Origin: Streptomyces griseoluteus
Lineage (GTDB): Bacteria > Actinomycetota > Actinomycetes > Streptomycetales > Streptomycetaceae
DNA length: 64,000 nt
Assembly (NCBI RefSeq): GCF_004784465.1
Contig: NZ_SRRU01000005.1
Coordinates: 372,001-436,000, forward strand
Direction: 5' to 3'
The notes under the pieces were generated by a model, which did not search any database, had not been told where the DNA came from, and was given only the letters and a program-made list of their open reading frames with translations. Shown in pieces: positions 45,154 to 54,211 of the stretch. The first letter of the stretch is position 1, and every line of letters begins with the position of its first letter. The position numbers were made by a program, and so were the translations under genes.

Positions 45154-46392
45154 CTACCGGTCGCCGTGCCGCAGCACCAGCGCCGAGTTCGACCCCATGA
45201 GGCCCCGGCTGAGGACCAGTGCCGTGCGCGGCTCGGCCACGCGGGCGCTCCCGGTCACGAGGTCCAGGTCGTGGCAGACGTCCACCACGTTCGGCGTCGG
45301 CGGGATCAGGCCGTGCTCCATCGCCAGCACCGCCGCCGACACGTCCAGCACCGGTGCCGCGCAGTAGCCGCGGCCGATACCGGTCTTCGGTGCCGTCACC
45401 GGCACCCGGCGCCCGTGGTCACCGAGCGCGTCCACCAGCGCCAGCGCCTCGGCACGGTCCGCCTCCGGCACCCCGAGGGCGTCGGCGAAGACCATGTCGA
45501 CCTCCTCCGGGGCGCAGCCGGCTTCCGCCAGCGCGTTCCGGACGGCCTGCGCCAGCCCCTCGCGGGACTCCTCCCAGCGGGAGGCTCCGGTGAACGTCGC
45601 CGCGTGTCCCGCGACGTACGCCCGGACCTCGGCCCCGCGCTCCCGCGCGGACCGCTCCGCCTCGACGACGAGCATCGCCCCGCCCTCGGCGGGCACGAAC
45701 CCGCACGCCGCGTCGGTGAAGGGGCGGTACGCGCGCGCCGGGTCGCTCTCCCCGCTCAGCTCCCCGTACCCGAGCTGGCAGACCACCGAGTACGGCGCGA
45801 GGGGCGCCTCGGTGGAGCCGGCCACCATCACATCGGTGCCCCGGCGGACCGCGCGGGCGGCGTGCGCGAGGGCGTCCAGACCGCCCGCCTCGTCGGAGGC
45901 GACCACCGAGCAGGGCCCCTTGAGGCCGCGCCGGATGGAGATCTGGCCGGTGCTGGCCGCGTAGAACCAGGCGATGGACTGGTACGGGCCGACGAACCGG
46001 CTGCCCTTGCCCCACAACTGCTGGAGCTCGCGCTGGCCGAACTCGCCGCCGCCGGAGCCGGAGGCGGTGACCACCCCGATGGAGTAGGGGTCCGCCGCGG
46101 TGTCCGCCTGGCCCAGGCGGGCGTCCTCCAGGGCCAGGTCCGCCGCCGCCATGGCGAAGTGCGTGAAGCGGTCGGTCTGCACCAGGAAGCGTTCCTCGAC
46201 CACGGCCGGGTCGAACGCGCGGACCTCGCCCGCCACCTTCAGCGGCAGGTCCTGGCAGCCCTCACGGGTCACCCGGTCCAGGACGCTGATGCCCTCCTGG
46301 GTGGACTTCCAGAAGGTCTCGGTGCTGATGCCGTTCGGCGCGACCACCCCGATACCGGTGACGGCCGCACGCCGTTCCTCGGTTGCGCTCAT
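45154..46392 (-). CDS. Type II PKS chain-length factor (KS-beta, whiE ORFIV-like)
   Basis: 412 aa with the ketosynthase fold. At the position of the catalytic Cys it has VVASDEAGGLDA, so residue 168 is Glu. Most chain-length factors have Gln there (AEQAGGLDA), which matters for malonyl decarboxylation and priming. The remaining catalytic His positions are replaced as in KS-beta proteins. It pairs with the adjacent ketosynthase to set chain length. Eight bases separate the two genes. Confidence 0.95.
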   Translation of the reverse strand: MSATEERRAAVTGIGVVAPNGISTETFWKSTQEGISVLDRVTREGCQDLPLKVAGEVRAFDPAVVEERFLVQTDRFTHFAMAAADLALEDARLGQADTAADPYSIGVVTASGSGGGEFGQRELQQLWGKGSRFVGPYQSIAWFYAASTGQISIRRGLKGPCSVVASDEAGGLDALAHAARAVRRGTDVMVAGSTEAPLAPYSVVCQLGYGELSGESDPARAYRPFTDAACGFVPAEGGAMLVVEAERSARERGAEVRAYVAGHAATFTGASRWEESREGLAQAVRNALAEAGCAPEEVDMVFADALGVPEADRAEALALVDALGDHGRRVPVTAPKTGIGRGYCAAPVLDVSAAVLAMEHGLIPPTPNVVDVCHDLDLVTGSARVAEPRTALVLSRGLMGSNSALVLRHGDR

Positions 46393-46399
46393 CGTGTCC

Positions 46400-47659
46400 T
46401 CACTCCCTCGGCCGGGTCAGGATCACCGCGGACTGGAAACCGCCGAACCCGCTGCCCACGGAGAGCACGCCGTTCAGCTTCCGCTCCCGGGCCTCCCGCG
46501 GGACGTAGTCCAGGTCGCACTCGGGGTCGGGGGTCTCGTAGTTCGCGGTCGGCGGGACGGCCTGCTTGGCAAGCGCCAGCACACACGCCACCACCTCGAT
46601 GGCACCGATCGCCCCTAGGGAGTGCCCCACCATCGACTTGATGGAGCTCATCGGGGTGTCGTAGGCGTGCTGCCCGAGGGCCCGCTTCACCGCGGCCGTC
46701 TCGTGGCGGTCGTTCTGCCGGGTGCCGGAACCGTGCGCGTTGACGTAGTCGATCGCGGTGGGGTCGATCCGGGCCTGGTCCATGGCGGTCTCGATCGCGC
46801 GGGCCATCTCCAGGCCCTCGGGGGTCAGACCGGTCATGTGGTACGCGTTGCCGAACGTGGCGTACCCGCTCAGCTCGCAGTACACGTGCGCACCGCGGGC
46901 CCGGGCGTGCTCCAGCTCCTCGAGCACCAGCACCGCGCCGCCCTCGCCCATGACGAACCCGTCACGGTTGTTGTCGAAGGGGCGGGAGGCGTGCGCCGGG
47001 TCGTCGTTGTTCGGGGACGTCGCCTTGATCGCGTCGAAGCACGCCATCGTGATCGGGGATATCGGCGAGTCGGAGGCACCGGCCAGGCAGATGTCCGCCC
47101 GGCCCTCCTGCACGGTGTGGAAGGCGTACCCGACGGCGTCCAGGCCCGAGGTGCAGCCCGTGGACACCGTCTGCACCGGGCCCCGCGCGCCGAACCGCTC
47201 GGCCACCGACGAGGCGACCGTGCTGGGCGAGAACGCCCGGTGCAGTTCGGGCCGGGCCTGGGTGTGGTCCACATCCCAGCGCTGGCCACCATGGCTGACC
47301 AGCACATAGTCGTTCTCCAGCCGGGTGGTGCCGCCGACCGCGGTGCCGACCGACACCGCGATCCGCCACGGGTCCTCGGCCGCGAGGTCGAGTCCTGAGT
47401 CGTGCACCGCCTCGTCGCCGGCCACCAGCGCGAACTGGATGTACCGGTCCGCCCGCTGCACCTGCTCGGCGTCGAGCCCGTAGGCCGCCGGGTCGAAGTC
47501 GCACTCGGCGGCGATCCGGGAACGCAGCCCCGAGGGGTCGAAGAAGGTGATGCCGCGCGTCGCGGTCCGGCCGTTGGACAGCAGGTCCCAGAACGCGGGC
47601 GTACCGATCCCGCCCGGAGCCACGATGCCTATGCCCGTGACCGCCACCCGCCGGGTCAT
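46400..47659 (-). CDS. Type II PKS ketosynthase (KS-alpha, whiE ORFIII-like)
   Basis: 419 aa. The catalytic triad is intact: Cys169 in [15 protein letters not shown], His in [15 protein letters not shown], and His in [14 protein letters not shown]. It condenses malonyl-ACP units into the pigment backbone together with the chain-length factor. The ATG overlaps the stop of the cupin gene by four bases, so the genes are coupled. Confidence 0.97.
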   Translation of the reverse strand: MTRRVAVTGIGIVAPGGIGTPAFWDLLSNGRTATRGITFFDPSGLRSRIAAECDFDPAAYGLDAEQVQRADRYIQFALVAGDEAVHDSGLDLAAEDPWRIAVSVGTAVGGTTRLENDYVLVSHGGQRWDVDHTQARPELHRAFSPSTVASSVAERFGARGPVQTVSTGCTSGLDAVGYAFHTVQEGRADICLAGASDSPISPITMACFDAIKATSPNNDDPAHASRPFDNNRDGFVMGEGGAVLVLEELEHARARGAHVYCELSGYATFGNAYHMTGLTPEGLEMARAIETAMDQARIDPTAIDYVNAHGSGTRQNDRHETAAVKRALGQHAYDTPMSSIKSMVGHSLGAIGAIEVVACVLALAKQAVPPTANYETPDPECDLDYVPREARERKLNGVLSVGSGFGGFQSAVILTRPRE

Positions 47660-48117
47660 GAGCGCACCTGGTCCCGGCCGGCGGCCACGGCACCACCGGC
47701 CTCGGTCACCACGGCGGCGGCCCCGATGACGTCCGTCTCCTCGGTGTCCACGTGACCGAGCTGCGGGCGCGGGGCCAGCGGACCCAGGTGGAAGACGAGG
47801 CGGGCCTCCTCGTCACCCACGTTGCGGAAGCGGTGCCGCATGTGGGCGGGGATCATCAGGCCCTGCTCCGGCTTGAGGGGGTGCGCCTCACCGTCGAGGT
47901 CCACCTCCAGCCGGCCGCAGATCACGTACACGAACTCCTCGGAGTACGGGTGGTAGTGCTCACCGATGCGGTCACCGGGCTGCACGATGGCCACGCCCAT
48001 GAAACCGCTGGTGGAGCCGACCGTCGCCGGGGTCAGCATGGCGCGCAGGTCGCCGCCGCGCCGGGTGTTGTGCTCGGTGTCCTTAAGGTCGATGATCTTG
48101 GGACGGTGTTGGATCAC
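47656..48117 (-). CDS. Cupin domain protein of the spore-pigment cluster (whiE ORFII/CurC-like)
   Basis: 153 aa. Both cupin motifs are present: the first around [21 protein letters not shown], with metal-binding His and Glu, and the second around [12 protein letters not shown]. CurC/WhiE-ORFII proteins are constant in spore-pigment clusters, and their exact step is unsettled (ring shaping or oxygenation). It lies between the SchA/CurD-like gene and the ketosynthase gene. Confidence 0.92.
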   Translation of the reverse strand: MIQHRPKIIDLKDTEHNTRRGGDLRAMLTPATVGSTSGFMGVAIVQPGDRIGEHYHPYSEEFVYVICGRLEVDLDGEAHPLKPEQGLMIPAHMRHRFRNVGDEEARLVFHLGPLAPRPQLGHVDTEETDVIGAAAVVTEAGGAVAAGRDQVRS

Positions 48118-48173
48118 AGCTTCCTCCGTGGGATGTGCCTTCGGCGGTTGCGGGGGGAGAGGCGGCCACCGGA

Positions 48174-49259
48174 TCAGGCGTCCGAGGCGCGGCGGTCGGT
48201 GACGAGGTCCATCCGGGCGGCGTCGCCGTCCAGCAGCGCGCGCAGCTCGGATGCCGCGGCCGCGTCGGCGGGCAGCGCGTCCACGCTGTTGCCGCGCACG
48301 TCCACCAGGCGCACCACCACGTCGTCGCGCTGGAAGACCGTGCTGCGCAGCACCGCGCTCGCCGGGTCGCCGGCCGCGCGCTGGTCGTGCTGGGAGAGCA
48401 GCTCGGCCAGCCGCATGCCCTGGCCGGCACGGGCCGGGTAGAACAGCGCGAGGCGGTTGCCCTCCACCTGCTCGTCGGCGACCACGTGGTGCACCGCGGG
48501 GAGCGCCGCACGGGTGAAGAACATCCGGGCCGACTCCTGGTCGTTCAGGTCCCGGTCCTGTTCCAGATAGGGGTTGATGGCCTCCTCGACCGCCCGCACC
48601 TCGGGCTGGCGGGCCACGTGCCGCAGCGCCGCGAGCAGGTCGCCGCGCACCTCGATGGCCCGCACCACCCGGTTGCCCTGCATGAACAGCGAAGTCCGCA
48701 GCAGCTGCGTGGTGTCGTCCACGCGGGCCTTCGGCGAGGCGTAGTCCGCGAGGATGGCCGCGACCTTCTTCTCGGTGCCGGGCTTCACGGTGAAGGTGAG
48801 CGCGTGCCGGATGACTCCGTCACCGATGCGCGGGTGCTCCTGGAGGCGGCGGCCGGGGGCGGACTCGGCGGGGACCGCCGGGCCGCCCGTCTCGCGGACG
48901 ATGTGGAAGCGCAGCGAGCGGGTGTCGCGCACGCAGGAGTGCAGCGGCTCCACCATGTGCACGTGCTCCTCGCTGTTCACCCAGGTGAGGAACGGCGGGG
49001 CGCTCTCCCACTCGCTGGTGATGAGCCACTGCGAGGGGTTCTCGATGGACTGGCAGAGCTGGTCGCTGACGTGACCGGGCACCTGGGTGACCTGGGAGCA
49101 GAGCTGCTCGTACGCCTCCAGGAACTGCTGCTGCGCGCCGTCGTACACGTCGACCAGGAGGACGACCCGCAGCGGGGAGCCGTCGAACACGGACTGGGAT
49201 ACACGCCTGGACACCTCGCGTGCCGGCGTTTCTGAGGGACGTTCAGACGTGGTGGTCAT
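48174..49259 (-). CDS. SchA/CurD-like domain protein (whiE ORFI-like)
   Basis: 361 aa from the ATG at 49259, with AGGAG nine bases upstream. The N-terminal part (about residues 28-120, [20 protein letters not shown]) resembles an antibiotic-biosynthesis monooxygenase barrel. The middle (about 145-260, [33 protein letters not shown]) is the SchA/CurD domain, and a third barrel-like part follows. It is the first gene of the operon and is unique to spore-pigment clusters (curamycin, sch, whiE). It may oxidise the polyketide; this is not proven. Confidence 0.9.
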   Translation of the reverse strand: MTTTSERPSETPAREVSRRVSQSVFDGSPLRVVLLVDVYDGAQQQFLEAYEQLCSQVTQVPGHVSDQLCQSIENPSQWLITSEWESAPPFLTWVNSEEHVHMVEPLHSCVRDTRSLRFHIVRETGGPAVPAESAPGRRLQEHPRIGDGVIRHALTFTVKPGTEKKVAAILADYASPKARVDDTTQLLRTSLFMQGNRVVRAIEVRGDLLAALRHVARQPEVRAVEEAINPYLEQDRDLNDQESARMFFTRAALPAVHHVVADEQVEGNRLALFYPARAGQGMRLAELLSQHDQRAAGDPASAVLRSTVFQRDDVVVRLVDVRGNSVDALPADAAAASELRALLDGDAARMDLVTDRRASDA

Positions 49260-49460
49260 CCTGCACACATCTCCTTCGCGGGGCAGAACCGGTTGCCTGC
49301 CTTGGATCGGGCCCGGCAGCGTTCCTTGATCCTGTGCCGGGCTCCACGAGCCCGCGACTCCTGTGAACCACGTGGGTGATTGGGCACGCGGAGGTGCCGC
49401 CACCGGGAAGGAAGAGTCACGAGCACCCCGCGCGCCCACCCCCAGCCACTGGAGGCTTCG

Positions 49461-51101
49461 ATGCATCAGAAAGCCGACCACCGGGTCCCCGTCCTCATCG
49501 TGGGCGGCTCACTGGTGGGCCTGTCCATGTCCGTGTTCCTGGGCCGTCTCGGTGTGCGGCACATGCTCGTCGAGCGGCATTCCGGGACCTCGGTCCACCC
49601 GCGCGGACGCGGCAACAACGTCCGCACGATGGAGCTGTTCCGGGTCGCCGGGGTGGAGCCCGACATCAAGGCGGCCGCCTCACTCCTCGCCGACAACCAC
49701 GGCATCCTCCAGACGCCCACCCTCGTGGGTGACGCCGGGGAGTGGCTGTTCCGGAACATCGACCCGGGCGGCGGTCTGGCGAAGTTCAGCCCCACCGCCT
49801 GGTGCCTGTGCAGCCAGAACGACCTGGAGCCGGTCCTGCTGGACAGCGCGCGTGAACTCGGCGGCGACCTGAAGTACTTCCACCAGATGGAGTCCTTCGA
49901 GCAGGACGCCGACGGAGTGACGGCGACGGTCCTCGACCGGAACACCGGGGACCGGTTCACCGTCCGCGCGGACTACCTCGTCGCCGCCGACGGCCCGCGC
50001 AGTCCCGTACGGCGTGCCCTCGGCATCGGGCAGAGCGGGCCCGGTGACCTGTTCGCCAACGTCAGCGTCACCTTCCGGTCCAGCGCGCTGGCCGACGTGG
50101 TCGGCGACCGGCGCTTCATCTGCTGCTACCTCACCCACCCGGACGCGGACGGCGCGCTGCTGCCCGTGGACAACAAGGAGAACTGGGTCTTCCACGCGCC
50201 CTGGCACCCCGAGCGCGGCGAGACCCTGGACGACTTCACCGAGGAGCGGCTGCGCGACCACATCCGCCGCGCGGTCGGGGTGGAAGAACTCGACGTGAAG
50301 ATCACCGGTATGGCCTCCTGGCGTGCCGCCGAACGCGTCGCTGACCTCTACTCCTCGGGGCGGGTCTTCCTCGCCGGCGACTCCGCCCACGAGATGTCCC
50401 CGACCGGGGCTTTCGGTTCCAACACCGGTATCCAGGACGCCCACAACCTCGCCTGGAAGCTGTCCGCGGTGCTCTCCGGCTGGGCCGGCCCCGGCCTGCT
50501 GGAGTCCTACGGTGCCGAGCGCCGCCCGGTCGCGGCCGCGACCAGCGCCCGCGCCTCGGCCCGCTCCGTCGAGCACAGCCACCCCGGCTTCGCCCCGGCC
50601 CCCGGGGTGGGCGGCGCCAAGCGCGGCGGCATCCTCAACGTGGTCCTCGGCTACCGCTACCCGGCCGGCGCGGTCCTCGGCGCCGACCCCTACGCCGAGG
50701 TCGTCCCGGACGACCTCGCCCTCGACGGCCGCCCCGGCAGCCGGGCCCCCCACCTCTGGCTCCGCCGGGGCGGCCTGCGGCTGTCCACCCTCGACCTGTA
50801 CGAGCGCTCGATGGTCCTCCTCACCGACGCCCCCGACGACGCGGGCTGGTACGCGGCGGCCCGCCGCGTCGCGGCGGAGGACGGCGTCGCCCTCGACGCC
50901 TACCGCGTCGGCCCCGGCCCGGACGCCGACCTCACCTACGACACCGAGGGCTCCGACTGGGCGAAGGCCCATGGCACCACCGCCGACGGCGCGGTCCTCA
51001 TCCGCCCCGACGGCTTCGTCGCCTGGCGCGCCACCAGCGCGGCGGCGGACCCGGACACGGTCCTCCGCGAGGCCCTGACGTCCTTGCTGATGCCGGCCTG
51101 A
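49461..51101 (+). CDS. FAD-dependent aromatic hydroxylase (whiE ORFVIII-like)
   Basis: 546 aa from the ATG at 49461, with GGAGG before it. VLIVGGSLVGLSMSVFLGRL is the FAD-binding motif, VAADGPRSPVRRALG the DG motif, and LAGDSAHEMSPTGAFGSNTG the second FAD motif of class A flavoprotein hydroxylases. The C-terminal thioredoxin-like domain is present. It is divergent from the rest, as ORFVIII is in whiE, and should hydroxylate the pigment. About 200 bp between the start codons holds both promoters; no sigma-F-type element was identified. Confidence 0.94.
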   Translation: MHQKADHRVPVLIVGGSLVGLSMSVFLGRLGVRHMLVERHSGTSVHPRGRGNNVRTMELFRVAGVEPDIKAAASLLADNHGILQTPTLVGDAGEWLFRNIDPGGGLAKFSPTAWCLCSQNDLEPVLLDSARELGGDLKYFHQMESFEQDADGVTATVLDRNTGDRFTVRADYLVAADGPRSPVRRALGIGQSGPGDLFANVSVTFRSSALADVVGDRRFICCYLTHPDADGALLPVDNKENWVFHAPWHPERGETLDDFTEERLRDHIRRAVGVEELDVKITGMASWRAAERVADLYSSGRVFLAGDSAHEMSPTGAFGSNTGIQDAHNLAWKLSAVLSGWAGPGLLESYGAERRPVAAATSARASARSVEHSHPGFAPAPGVGGAKRGGILNVVLGYRYPAGAVLGADPYAEVVPDDLALDGRPGSRAPHLWLRRGGLRLSTLDLYERSMVLLTDAPDDAGWYAAARRVAAEDGVALDAYRVGPGPDADLTYDTEGSDWAKAHGTTADGAVLIRPDGFVAWRATSAAADPDTVLREALTSLLMPA

Positions 51102-51114
51102 CCCCCGGGAACCA

Positions 51115-51152
51115 CGAAGGCCGCCCACACCTCGAGGTGCGGGCGGCCTTCG
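51115..51152. terminator. Terminator between the hydroxylase gene and tRNA-Thr
   Basis: CGAAGGCCGCCC pairs with GGGCGGCCTTCG, with an inner ACCTCGAGGT palindrome. It can end transcription from both sides. Confidence 0.9.
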
Positions 51153-51160
51153 CCGTGCGG

Positions 51161-51235
51161 AGCCCCCTGTCGGATTCGAACCGACGACCTACGCATTACA
51201 AGTGCGTTGCTCTGGCCGGACTGAGCTAAGGAGGC
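51161..51235 (-). tRNA. tRNA-Thr (anticodon TGT)
   Basis: On the minus strand a 75-nt cloverleaf is seen: the acceptor stem GCCTCCT pairs with AGGGGGC, the D-arm has AGCTCAGTCCGG, the anticodon loop is CTTGTAA, and the T-arm has GGTTCGAATCC. The anticodon TGT reads ACA. CCA is not encoded. It sits between the pigment cluster and msiK. Confidence 0.96.
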
Positions 51236-51317
51236 GGGGGCCGGTGGGCCCGTGTGTGTGCAGTGTACCCATGCGGGGGTGTGGGGCGGTGGGGGAAATT
51301 CGAGGGCGCCCGGGTAC

Positions 51318-51346
51318 TGACAGGGCAGGTCGGGGACGGGTACGGT
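51318..51346 (+). promoter_or_regulatory. Predicted msiK promoter
   Basis: TGACAG (51318-51323) and TACGGT (51341-51346) are separated by 17 bp, close to a vegetative promoter. The expected start of transcription is near 51353. Confidence 0.55.
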
Positions 51347-51353
51347 CCTGCCA

Positions 51354-51369
51354 GTTCACCTGGGTGAAC
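51354..51369. promoter_or_regulatory. Operator-like palindrome at the msiK transcription start
   Basis: GTTCACCTGGGTGAAC is palindromic except for the central TG pair. It lies just past the predicted -10, where a repressor would block initiation. The binding protein is unknown. Confidence 0.5.
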
Positions 51370-51435
51370 CAATGAACCACCTTCCTACAACGGATCGTCC
51401 GGCACGTTCCTGCCGGTAGAAGGGGGCCCCTCACC

Positions 51436-52575
<1,140 letters not shown>

Positions 52576-52598
52576 CCGGGGAACACAGGCAGTTCACA

Positions 52599-52626
52599 GG
52601 GAGGGGGTCCTGCGGGGCCCCCTCCC
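52599..52626 (+). terminator. msiK terminator
   Basis: GGGAGGGGG faces CCCCCTCCC with CC/GG inside and a short loop, 24 bases past the msiK stop. Confidence 0.8.
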
Positions 52627-52777
52627 GCCGTACCCGGCACGGTTTGGCGGATATCCCGGCACACGGATCAATTCGGGCGCCCGGCGTCAACCCCTTACCC
52701 AGAAAGCAGCCCGGCTTCATCCCCCGTAAGGGTGACTAAATGTCGCCAAATAAGCACCGGGCGCTACCCTCACTCGC

Positions 52778-53257
52778 GTGACGCACTCCACCATCCCTCA
52801 GACGCGACGCGGCCACCGGGGCGGCCCTGCCCGCCGGATCGGCCGCACTCTCGCCCTCGTCCTGCCCGTCGTCCTGGTGCTCTCCGGCACCCTCGCGGTC
52901 ACGCGGGTCAACTGGACCGGGGACTCCGAAGGCTCCGTGCTCACCGCCTCGGACGTCGCCCAGGCCCCCGCGAAGACCGGCACCGCCCGTACGGTCACCG
53001 CCAAGAAGGCGGCGCCCCAGGACGTCCTGCGCGACCGGCTGCTGACCGAGCTTCAGGACAAGAACCCCGGCGTGGTCCTCACCCACCTCCAGCAGGCGGT
53101 CAACGGCCACCCCGCGCTCGCCGAGCACTGCACCTCCATCGCCCGCACCCTGGGCCGGGCCGCGGTCCGTCTCTACGGCGCCTCCCGGGCCCAGTCCTAC
53201 GCCCGCCCGGTGTGCGACACGTCCTTCGCGACGGGTGTGCTGGCGGCACACAGCTGA
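52778..53257 (+). CDS. Small membrane-anchored or secreted protein of unknown function
   Basis: 159 aa from a GTG preceded by TACCCT at seven bases, a leaderless start. One hydrophobic segment at about residues 24-45 (TLALVLPVVLVLSGTLAV) follows an Arg-rich N-terminus, so it is an anchor or signal. The outer part has two Cys (EHCTSIA and RPVCDTS), possibly paired, and helices around HLQQAVNGHPALAEHC. It is conserved in this gene order in Streptomyces but has no known role. Its last codons form the first unit of a tandem repeat. Confidence 0.75.
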   Translation: MTHSTIPQTRRGHRGGPARRIGRTLALVLPVVLVLSGTLAVTRVNWTGDSEGSVLTASDVAQAPAKTGTARTVTAKKAAPQDVLRDRLLTELQDKNPGVVLTHLQQAVNGHPALAEHCTSIARTLGRAAVRLYGASRAQSYARPVCDTSFATGVLAAHS

Positions 53258-53351
53258 TCCGCACATAGCTGACCGGCACATAGCTGACCCGCACACAGCG
53301 GGTCGACACATGGCTGACCGGCCCATGGCCGACCGGCCCATGGTTGACCGG
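53247..53351. repeat. 15-bp tandem repeat, seven units
   Basis: Seven consecutive 15-bp units with consensus CACATAGCTGACCGG run from within the 3' end of the preceding gene to 53351. Unit 1 contains that gene's stop codon (AGCTGA). Units 2, 3 and 5 are nearly identical, and unit 4 is the most diverged. No function is evident. Confidence 0.88.
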
Positions 53352-53413
53352 CACACCCAAGCGGCCCTGTCGCGCCCCTGTACCCCGGCGGGGCGCCACG
53401 TACAGTTCGGGGC

Positions 53414-54145
53414 ATGACCCATCCGAACGTCGCTGCGCGCCCCACCCAAGCCGTTGTCCTGGCCGGGGGCCAGGGGTCCCGGCTGCGCCCCTACACGGAC
53501 GACCGGCCCAAGCCGATGGTCGAGATTCCCGGCACGGGCACCCCGATCATCGGCCACCAGCTCAACTGGCTGGCCGAAGAGGGCGTCACGGACGTGGTGG
53601 TCTCCTGCGGCCACCTCGCCGAGGTCCTCCAGAAGTGGCTGGCCACGGCCGAGCTGCCGCTGTCCGTCACCACCGTCGTGGAGACCGAGCCGCTCGGCCG
53701 GGGCGGCGGCCTGAAGTACGCCGCCGCGCACCTCCCTCGCCCCGACCGGCCCTGGTACGCCACCAACGGCGACATCTGGACCCGCTTCTCCCTGCGGGAC
53801 ATGGCCGACTTCCACACCGAGCGGGACGCGGTCGCCACCCTCGCGCTGGCCCGGCCGCGCATCCCCTGGGGCGCCGTGCGCACGGACGGCTTCGGGCACA
53901 TCACCGACTTCATCGAGGCCCCGCCGTCCACCGTCGAGATCAACGCCGGTGTGTACGTCTTCTCCCCCGAGTTCCGCGACCTGCTGCCCGACCGGGGCGA
54001 CCACGAGCGGGCGACGTTCCCCCGCCTGGCCCGCGAGCGCAAGCTCGCCGGGTTCCCGCTGCCCCAGGGCTCCTACTGGCGGGCCATCGACACCGTCAAG
54101 GACCTGACCGAGGCCGCCAAGGAGCTGGACGCCGGCCGCGCCTGA
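53414..54145 (+). CDS. Sugar-phosphate nucleotidyltransferase
   Basis: 243 aa. The N-terminal VVLAGGQGSRLRPYTDDRPKP is the nucleotide-binding signature, and NGDIW carries the metal-binding Asp. EINAGVYVFSPEF completes the fold. Enzymes of this type form NDP-sugars such as GDP-mannose or NDP-glucose. This one lacks the C-terminal beta-helix, so it is a short form. TACAGT lies seven bases before the ATG. The sugar is not determined. Confidence 0.88.
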   Translation: MTHPNVAARPTQAVVLAGGQGSRLRPYTDDRPKPMVEIPGTGTPIIGHQLNWLAEEGVTDVVVSCGHLAEVLQKWLATAELPLSVTTVVETEPLGRGGGLKYAAAHLPRPDRPWYATNGDIWTRFSLRDMADFHTERDAVATLALARPRIPWGAVRTDGFGHITDFIEAPPSTVEINAGVYVFSPEFRDLLPDRGDHERATFPRLARERKLAGFPLPQGSYWRAIDTVKDLTEAAKELDAGRA

Positions 54146-54158
54146 CGAGCACACACCG

Positions 54159-54195
54159 AAGGGCCCCGTACCTCACCGCGAGGTACGGGGCCCTT
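54159..54195. terminator. Bidirectional terminator
   Basis: Perfect 15-bp arms (AAGGGCCCCGTACCT and complement) flank a seven-base loop between the convergent nucleotidyltransferase and DoxX genes. Confidence 0.9.
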
Positions 54196-54211
54196 GGCGT
54201 GCCGCAGGGGG

